This document shows positions 7,561-12,078 of a stretch of 12,078 nt of DNA, piece after piece. The notes under the pieces are model-generated. The model did not search any database, was not told where the DNA came from, and saw nothing but the letters and a program-made list of their open reading frames with translations. The translations under genes and the position numbers were made by a program. Source of the DNA: Clostridium sp. CAG:590 (GTDB taxonomy: Bacteria; Bacillota; Clostridia; Lachnospirales; Lachnospiraceae); assembly GCA_000431135.1 (NCBI GenBank), contig HF987895.1, positions 65,385 through 77,462 on the forward strand, given 5' to 3'. The stretch's first letter is position 1. The number at the start of each line of letters is the position of its first letter.

Positions 7561-7566
7561 AAGGAG
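7561..7566 (+). promoter_or_regulatory. Ribosome binding site deciding the HD-protein start
   Basis: AAGGAG lies ten bases before ATG 7577 but only one base before an in-frame GTG at 7568. The GTG is too close to be used, so ATG 7577 is preferred. Confidence 0.8.
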
Positions 7567-7576
7567 CGTGATATCG

Positions 7577-8065
7577 ATGATATCTTCTTTGATCGATGAA
7601 ATGATCGCATATGATAAGGGCGATCCTCGACGGATCCAGCATTTTATGAAAGTGCATGACTTTGCCCGGACGATTGGACAATTAGAAGGCCTGGACGATG
7701 ATACGTTATATATCTTGGAATCCGCAGCAGTCGTACATGATATTGGAATACATGTATGCGAAGAGAAGTATGGTTCCTGTGAGGGAAAATTACAGGAAAA
7801 GGAAGGTCCTGCGCTTGCAAAAGAGCTGTTAGAACGATTAGGCTATGAACAGGAAGTGATCAACCGCATCTGTTATCTGGTCGGTCATCATCATACATAT
7901 ACGAATATAGATGGTGTGGATTATCAGATTCTGGTGGAAGCAGACTTTCTTGTGAACCTGTATGAGGATGAAGTTTCATCAGATGCGGTTCGCAAGGCAT
8001 ATCAAAATATATTCAAAACGGAGAGCGGCAGGAAGATCTGCCGGAATATGTTTGGACTGCTATAA
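7577..8065 (+). CDS. HD-domain metal-dependent phosphohydrolase
   Basis: A 162-residue soluble protein made almost entirely of one HD domain. The expected metal ligands are visible in order: H27 (MKVHDFA), H54-D55 (AAVVHDIGI), H104-H106 (VGHHHTY) and D123 (VEADFLVN). HD enzymes hydrolyse phosphate bonds, often in nucleotides or cyclic nucleotides, but the substrate here cannot be read from sequence. It lacks the synthetase and regulatory domains of RelA/SpoT and the HD-GYP signature, so it is neither. It lies 68 bases after the VWA gene and 42 bases before the sensor operon, so its transcript could belong to either side. Proteins of this size and layout are widespread in clostridia and usually annotated only as HD-domain proteins. 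Confidence 0.88.
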   Translation: MISSLIDEMIAYDKGDPRRIQHFMKVHDFARTIGQLEGLDDDTLYILESAAVVHDIGIHVCEEKYGSCEGKLQEKEGPALAKELLERLGYEQEVINRICYLVGHHHTYTNIDGVDYQILVEADFLVNLYEDEVSSDAVRKAYQNIFKTESGRKICRNMFGLL

Positions 8066-8107
8066 TAGAATGCAGAGCTTAAGGTTTTCGACTACAGAGG
8101 GGGTTAC

Positions 8108-9781
8108 ATGTTCAATAACAAGGATACTGTATTTTGGAATGGTGTATGTGTAATGATCGTGTTATTATCCGGAATATTAAGACTGGTGTATTATTCTTAT
8201 TCCGGTATCTCATTAACCGGTATCACATGCATATTATACATTACTGCTATTTTTATCTGGATCTATCAAATGAAACGCCGCCTGATCAAGCCACAGGAGC
8301 AGAAGTATTTGATTCGGATCGGGCATATGTTATGTTTTCTCATATTGCTTCGAACCGTCAAATTCGCATTTTTACCTTCTTCTGTTTGGACAAGATATGC
8401 GTGGTATCTTTATTATATTCCATTTATTTATATCATACTTTTTTTACTGTCAGCCGTATTGCAGATTGGAAAGAACACCGCCAGATCACAAAGTATTAAC
8501 GGGTTATATGTGATAGCCGCACTATTGTCTGCTGCAGTACTCACGAACGATCTGCATCAGGCAGCCTTTCGATTTCCGGTTCCGGTATCTGATTGGCAGG
8601 ACGCGGATGGGTATACCTATGGAATTCTATATTATCTGATCATCGCCTGGATTGCTGTATTGTCAATTGTTATTCTGGGAATCACCCTGCACAGGTGTTC
8701 TTCCTTGGACAACCGGAAGCAGATCTGGAAACCGTTGCTTCCGCTTGGCATCGGGATTGGTTATATGCTGTTATATCGTTTTCGCCCGGATTGTTATTTT
8801 GTATCCATGTTCAAAATGGCAGAAATGATCATTATTATCTTTCCTGCATTTATGGAAGGTTTGATCCAGGCTCATTTATTTCCTGTAAATGATCATTATA
8901 TGGAATTATGGAATGCATGCTCCTTAAATGGAGGAATATTGTCAGAGGATGGAGAAATGCTGTACACGGCAGGAAGTACCAGACATTTTACGGCAGCCGA
9001 AGTGCGCCATGCAGTGAATGACGAGGTACTGCTTCAGAACGGAAATATACTCTTACGAAGCTACCCGGTTCATGGCGGATATGGTTATTGGATGAAAGAT
9101 ATTTCACAAATTCAGGAAATTAACAAAAAGTTGACGGAATTAGGCAATATATTAGAAGAAGAAAATGCCATGCTGGAAGGGGAAAACCGTCTGGCGCAGC
9201 AAAGAGAGCAGATTCGGCAGAAGACTGCGCTGTATGATACGATCATGAATCGTCTGCACACAGAATTATTATTGGTAAATTATTTATTAGATACCGTTCC
9301 GGATGAAGAAGATGCCTTTATTCATCAGATGCAGTACGCAGCTATTATCAATGCATACATTAAGAGATACTCCAACATGCTTCTGCTGATAGAAGAACAT
9401 ACCATATTGGACAGTATCGAATTATCGCTTGCCATACAGGAAACCGTCTCTTATCTTACACTTTATGGAATACAGATTTATTATGAAACAGATGGGACAA
9501 TGCAATTAGCCGGAGAAAAAATATTAACGGCATACGCTGTTTTGGAATATGTGATTGAAGAAGCAATCCATACATGCCATGCGATGTTTCTTACGCTATC
9601 ATTCCATAAAGATATGCAGATGTATATTGAATTGGATCGCGTTCCATCCGTAACGGATTTCAGCCGCTGGAAAAATACCATCGAACAATACAAAGGAACG
9701 CTTACCGTATGTATGGAAGAACAGACCTTGTATTTACGTCTGGTGCTTCCCGGGGAGGAGGGGATAACGGATGTATTATGA
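8108..9781 (+). CDS. Multi-pass membrane sensor with degenerate histidine-kinase domain (pseudokinase candidate)
   Basis: A 557-residue protein. About seven or eight hydrophobic segments fill residues 11-258 (roughly 11-30, 36-56, 70-90, 98-120, 131-147, 172-196, 208-224, 231-258), resembling the 7TM sensory domain found on some histidine kinases. A PAS-like segment (~265-332), a long coiled coil (~335-378) and a DHp-like helix with NRLHTELL (H384) follow. The C-terminal ~110 residues align with the catalytic domain of the next gene's kinase but lack its nucleotide-binding residues: the N-box reads EEAIHTC, with T489 where the next protein has N353, and the G1 and G2 glycine motifs are missing. 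It is therefore predicted not to bind ATP productively, although H384 could still be phosphorylated by a partner. GAGGGGG precedes ATG 8108. Its end overlaps the next gene by 11 bases. Rapid sequence decay is unlikely, since the frame is intact over its full length. Confidence 0.8.
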   Translation: MFNNKDTVFWNGVCVMIVLLSGILRLVYYSYSGISLTGITCILYITAIFIWIYQMKRRLIKPQEQKYLIRIGHMLCFLILLRTVKFAFLPSSVWTRYAWYLYYIPFIYIILFLLSAVLQIGKNTARSQSINGLYVIAALLSAAVLTNDLHQAAFRFPVPVSDWQDADGYTYGILYYLIIAWIAVLSIVILGITLHRCSSLDNRKQIWKPLLPLGIGIGYMLLYRFRPDCYFVSMFKMAEMIIIIFPAFMEGLIQAHLFPVNDHYMELWNACSLNGGILSEDGEMLYTAGSTRHFTAAEVRHAVNDEVLLQNGNILLRSYPVHGGYGYWMKDISQIQEINKKLTELGNILEEENAMLEGENRLAQQREQIRQKTALYDTIMNRLHTELLLVNYLLDTVPDEEDAFIHQMQYAAIINAYIKRYSNMLLLIEEHTILDSIELSLAIQETVSYLTLYGIQIYYETDGTMQLAGEKILTAYAVLEYVIEEAIHTCHAMFLTLSFHKDMQMYIELDRVPSVTDFSRWKNTIEQYKGTLTVCMEEQTLYLRLVLPGEEGITDVL

Positions 9782-11102
9782 AATGCTTTCTGATATGGAG
9801 CAATGCCTGCTCTGTATTGTAATCATGTTTTTGGCTTTTGTCACTCTGCACCGGATGCTGCAGACCATATGGTTTCATATGCCGGTGAAGTATATTCTTT
9901 TTTCTGGTTGTGTATTCGGTATCAGCCTGATATATTTCGAGGGGGCATGCGTTGTCATAGAACACATATCGGATCCGGTGAAGGAAGGGTGGATGGCACG
10001 GATATTTATGAATACACCTGTCCCGTTACAGGTATTATTCATCGTCATACTATTAGGAACTGACATTATCTTTAAGCGAATTATACGACGCACCCGGCAA
10101 CATCAGTTATCCTACGATTGCGTGAAAGAGTGTATGGATGCGTTACCGGAGGGAATTCTCTTTACATACGGAAACGGTACACCAATTCTGGTCAATGAGA
10201 CTATGCAAAGACTGAATGAAGCATTCACCGGAAATGGAATTATAAACGGAAATCAATTCTGGGATATTGTATCGCAACACCCGGACAGAAAAGAAGATAA
10301 GCGGCCAGGCAAAGAAAATATCTTTGTGGTAGAGGCAATAGATCGCATCTGGGATATCCAACGGCAGTGTATATATGTCGCCCAACAACCAATTACAGAG
10401 ATCATCGCAACGGATGTGACCGGCCTTTATAATCTGCACCTTGAATTGAATCGACGTAATGCTGTGCTTGCAGATATCAACCAGCGGTTACAGGATTTTA
10501 ATCAGAATGTGACTGCCGTAACAAGAGAACAGGAAATCCTCGCTGCCAAGATACGTGTACATAATAATCTGGGCAAAACATTACTGGCATTTCGTACCTA
10601 TCTTGCAACCTCGCCGGTGCAACGCAATCGACAGGAATTACTCGCAATCTGGCATGAAACCTTTCACATATTAGAAAAAGACGTCGAACATCATCATACG
10701 ATTGATATGAAAGACATATATGAAACAGCGCATCTTTTAGGGGTGAAGATCTTACTTAACGGAGAACTGCCGGTTCGCACAGATATCCTTAGTCTTATAA
10801 TTACGGCAACAAAAGAATGTCTTACCAATACCGTAAAACATGCAAAGGGGACGGTTTTATATTTAGATATCCGAACAGTCACGCAACACGGGATACCTTA
10901 TTATCAGATACAGCTTCAAAATAACGGAACACCGCCGTTAACAAATGATATCACGGAGCATGGTGGTCTCCGTAATCTGAGAAGGCTCATAGAAGCAGAG
11001 GGAGGAACCATGCTGGTTACAGGGAAACCACGTTTCCAACTTACTATTTTATTACGACAGAACAAGGAGAAGATGGATGAAAACAAAAGTAATGATTGTT
11101 GA
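9771..11102 (+). CDS. Membrane sensor histidine kinase (HisKA_3/DesK-like)
   Basis: A 443-residue protein. Three hydrophobic segments lie at about 13-30, 41-63 and 84-104, then a PAS-like region (~120-216), a coiled coil (~218-255), a DHp segment with IRVHNNLGKTLL (phosphoacceptor H264) and a HATPase domain. The catalytic domain keeps an N-box (KECLTNTVKHA, N353), a G1-like NNGTPP (384-389) and a G2-like HGGLRNLRRL (397-406), so it should bind ATP. The usual H-D/E-x-L-G of this family is H-N-N-L-G here, so the acidic residue next to the histidine is missing. A Gly-rich GGGGAGGAGGGG ribosome binding site lies inside the end of the preceding gene (9752-9763), and ATG 9771 overlaps that gene by 11 bases. 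The response regulator begins 26 bases before this gene ends. It probably phosphorylates that regulator, alone or as a mixed dimer with the preceding sensor. Confidence 0.88.
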   Translation: MYYEMLSDMEQCLLCIVIMFLAFVTLHRMLQTIWFHMPVKYILFSGCVFGISLIYFEGACVVIEHISDPVKEGWMARIFMNTPVPLQVLFIVILLGTDIIFKRIIRRTRQHQLSYDCVKECMDALPEGILFTYGNGTPILVNETMQRLNEAFTGNGIINGNQFWDIVSQHPDRKEDKRPGKENIFVVEAIDRIWDIQRQCIYVAQQPITEIIATDVTGLYNLHLELNRRNAVLADINQRLQDFNQNVTAVTREQEILAAKIRVHNNLGKTLLAFRTYLATSPVQRNRQELLAIWHETFHILEKDVEHHHTIDMKDIYETAHLLGVKILLNGELPVRTDILSLIITATKECLTNTVKHAKGTVLYLDIRTVTQHGIPYYQIQLQNNGTPPLTNDITEHGGLRNLRRLIEAEGGTMLVTGKPRFQLTILLRQNKEKMDENKSNDC

Positions 11103-11703
11103 TGATCAATTCATAGCCAGAAAATTATTCGAGTTATATCTGACAGAAAGTGAACAATATGAAGTAAGCTGCCTTGTTGAATCGGCATCTGACGCTGCCG
11201 GATACCTGCAACAATATCCATCAGATCTGATCTTAATGGATATTTTAATGAATGATGCTTCTAACGGGATTAACGAGGCGGCTGCAATAAAAAAGAACAA
11301 TCCTTCCGTTAAGATTATTGCAATTACATCAATGCCTGAGGAATCATGGTTGAAACGTGCCAAAAAGGCCGGAATCGACAGCTTCTGGTACAAAGAAAGT
11401 TCAAAAGAAACAATCTTGCATGTGATGGATCGTACAATGGCCGGTGAATCCGTTTATCCGGATCATCCCCCTGTGGTTGCATTAGGGCATGCCAATAGTA
11501 CCGACTTTACAGAACGGGAACTGGAAGTGCTCCGGGTAATGACAAAAGGTGCTTCTAATCAGGAGATTGCACAGGAATTATGTATTGCAGAGAACACGGT
11601 TAAGCAGCATATCCGGCATATGATGGAGAAATCCGGTTGTAAAAGCCGGACCGAACTTGCTATTGAGGCGAGAATCAGTGGTGTAGTCATTCCGTTGGAA
11701 TAA
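11077..11703 (+). CDS. NarL/LuxR-family response regulator
   Basis: A 208-residue regulator. The receiver domain (1-125) has the acidic pair D9-D10, phospho-acceptor D55 (LILMDIL), T84 (AITSM) and K106 (FWYKESS), the complete conserved set. The C-terminal domain (144-198) has FTERELEVL, NQEIAQELCIAENTVKQHI and KSRTELA, a canonical LuxR-type helix-turn-helix, so it should bind DNA as a dimer after phosphorylation. AAGGAGA at 11064-11070 precedes ATG 11077, which overlaps the kinase gene by 26 bases. Translation is therefore coupled and the kinase is its cognate partner. The next gene downstream codes for a secreted protein behind a repeat-bearing promoter and is the first target to test. No terminator is evident directly after the stop. 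Confidence 0.95.
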   Translation: MKTKVMIVDDQFIARKLFELYLTESEQYEVSCLVESASDAAGYLQQYPSDLILMDILMNDASNGINEAAAIKKNNPSVKIIAITSMPEESWLKRAKKAGIDSFWYKESSKETILHVMDRTMAGESVYPDHPPVVALGHANSTDFTERELEVLRVMTKGASNQEIAQELCIAENTVKQHIRHMMEKSGCKSRTELAIEARISGVVIPLE

Positions 11704-11770
11704 AACATGCGGTCACAACATAAGAATATTCTGGAAAATATGGGAGGTACGGTAACGATATAACACTTTC

Positions 11771-11784
11771 GTGTCATGTGTCAT
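11771..11784 (+). promoter_or_regulatory. Tandem heptamer GTGTCAT x2, candidate response-regulator operator
   Basis: GTGTCAT occurs twice with no gap (11771-11777, 11778-11784), ending 14 bases before the TATAAT at 11799 and covering the place where the -35 should be. The first copy also pairs with the upstream ACAC at 11764-11767 (ACAC-TTTC-GTGT). Head-to-tail repeats over a weak -35 are typical of activator sites, and the NarL-type regulator just upstream is the natural candidate. Binding itself is not shown. Confidence 0.45.
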
Positions 11785-11798
11785 TCTTCTTTTTACGG

Positions 11799-11804
11799 TA
11801 TAAT
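11799..11804 (+). promoter_or_regulatory. -10 element of the promoter for the downstream secreted-protein gene
   Basis: Perfect TATAAT. At the normal 16-18 base spacing no TTGACA-like -35 is present (ATGTGT at 17), so basal activity should be low. Transcription would start near 11811, giving a leader of about 30 bases. Confidence 0.55.
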
Positions 11805-11827
11805 TAACAGACAATCATAATAAAGAG

Positions 11828-11832
11828 AGGAG
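11828..11832 (+). promoter_or_regulatory. Ribosome binding site deciding the secreted-protein start
   Basis: AGGAG within GAGAGGAGAG is 8 bases before ATG 11841 and only 2 before the in-frame ATG 11835. Spacing therefore favours ATG 11841; a further in-frame ATG lies at 11847. Confidence 0.7.
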
Positions 11833-11840
11833 AGATGATT

Positions 11841-12078
11841 ATGAGAATGCATCAATTTTTAAAACCATTTACTCTGTGTCTGCTGATATGCGGTCTGTTT
11901 CTATTTCCGATAACAGCAAAAGCTGCCGACAGTGAGGTCAGCATCAGCGCAAATGTAACAGAAACCATTACCTATAAAGATACGATTACACAATATGATG
12001 ACTGGACCATTATATTTAAGAACACAACCAGTGGCAATGTCAAAATATCAGATCTTGCAATTAAAAGTTATGATAAGA
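11841..12078 (+). CDS. Secreted protein of unknown function, N-terminal part (cut by window end)
   Basis: From ATG 11841 the frame stays open to the end of the window, giving 79 complete residues. The first ~26 form a clear Sec signal peptide: a short basic n-region (MRMHQFLKPF), a hydrophobic core (LCLLICGLFLFPI) and a TAKA-A cleavage site. The mature start (DSEVSISANVTET) is rich in Thr, Ser and Asn and looks beta-stranded, as in extracellular adhesin or binding domains. No family can be named from this fragment. No cysteine follows the cleavage site, so it is not a lipoprotein. It has its own promoter with tandem repeats and lies directly after the response regulator, which suggests it is an output of that system. 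Confidence 0.75.
   Translation, partial: MRMHQFLKPFTLCLLICGLFLFPITAKAADSEVSISANVTETITYKDTITQYDDWTIIFKNTTSGNVKISDLAIKSYDK

Noticed and set aside
7568..7576. GTG start for the HD protein
   Set aside because: Only one base separates it from AAGGAG; ATG 7577 has normal spacing.
7568..8065. HD protein as a RelA/SpoT-type alarmone enzyme or HD-GYP phosphodiesterase
   Set aside because: No synthetase, TGS or ACT domain and no GYP motif; only a bare HD domain can be supported.
8134..8499. 121-codon + strand frame inside the first sensor gene
   Set aside because: Shifted frame of a clear membrane protein; its hydrophobic, Ile/Tyr-rich composition is a by-product of the real frame.
11761..11795. Intrinsic terminator after the response regulator
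   Set aside because: ACAC-TTTC-GTGT is too short, and the T-rich stretch is well downstream of it; the region reads better as a promoter.

Overview
The window looks like a low-GC Firmicutes chromosome, most likely a gut Lachnospiraceae-type clostridium (Roseburia/Coprococcus/Butyrivibrio range). That placement is inferred from base composition, strong AGGAG-type ribosome binding sites, a BspA-like leucine-rich-repeat surface protein and DesK/NarL-type signalling genes. The species cannot be read from the sequence. Every gene I can support lies on the + strand, and no intergenic gap exceeds about 140 bases. I saw no tRNA, rRNA, CRISPR array or transposase.

Layout. (1) 1-360 is the 3' end of proA (proline biosynthesis). 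A 12-helix membrane protein ending in a LuxR-type DNA-binding domain (375-1784) follows after 14 bases. (2) A terminator-like hairpin and a weak promoter lead into a 1155-residue secreted protein (1917-5384). It has two tandem BspA-like modules, four Ig/MBG-like domains, a Cys/His knuckle and a lysine-rich fibronectin-III-like tail. (3) A promoter and a 10-bp leader hairpin precede a MoxR-type AAA+ ATPase (5475-6290), a CoxE-like VWA protein with an altered MIDAS motif (6309-7508) and, after a small palindrome, a soluble HD-domain phosphohydrolase (7577-8065). (4) 8108-11703 is a tightly coupled three-gene signalling operon. It encodes a multi-pass sensor whose kinase ATP-binding domain has lost its key residues, a second membrane histidine kinase with a recognisable ATP-binding domain, and a NarL/LuxR-family response regulator. 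(5) Next come a tandem heptamer GTGTCAT x2 just upstream of a perfect TATAAT, then the 5' end of a secreted protein cut by the window end.

How they may work together. The two sensors plus regulator probably form one phosphorelay, with the degenerate kinase acting as a sensory partner of the active one. The secreted protein downstream, whose promoter has a weak -35 overlapped by direct repeats, is the obvious candidate target. The membrane-anchored LuxR protein is similarly placed to control the surface protein beside it. The MoxR/VWA pair probably acts as a chaperone-like unit, with the HD enzyme as a possible third member. These links are inferred from gene order and motifs only.
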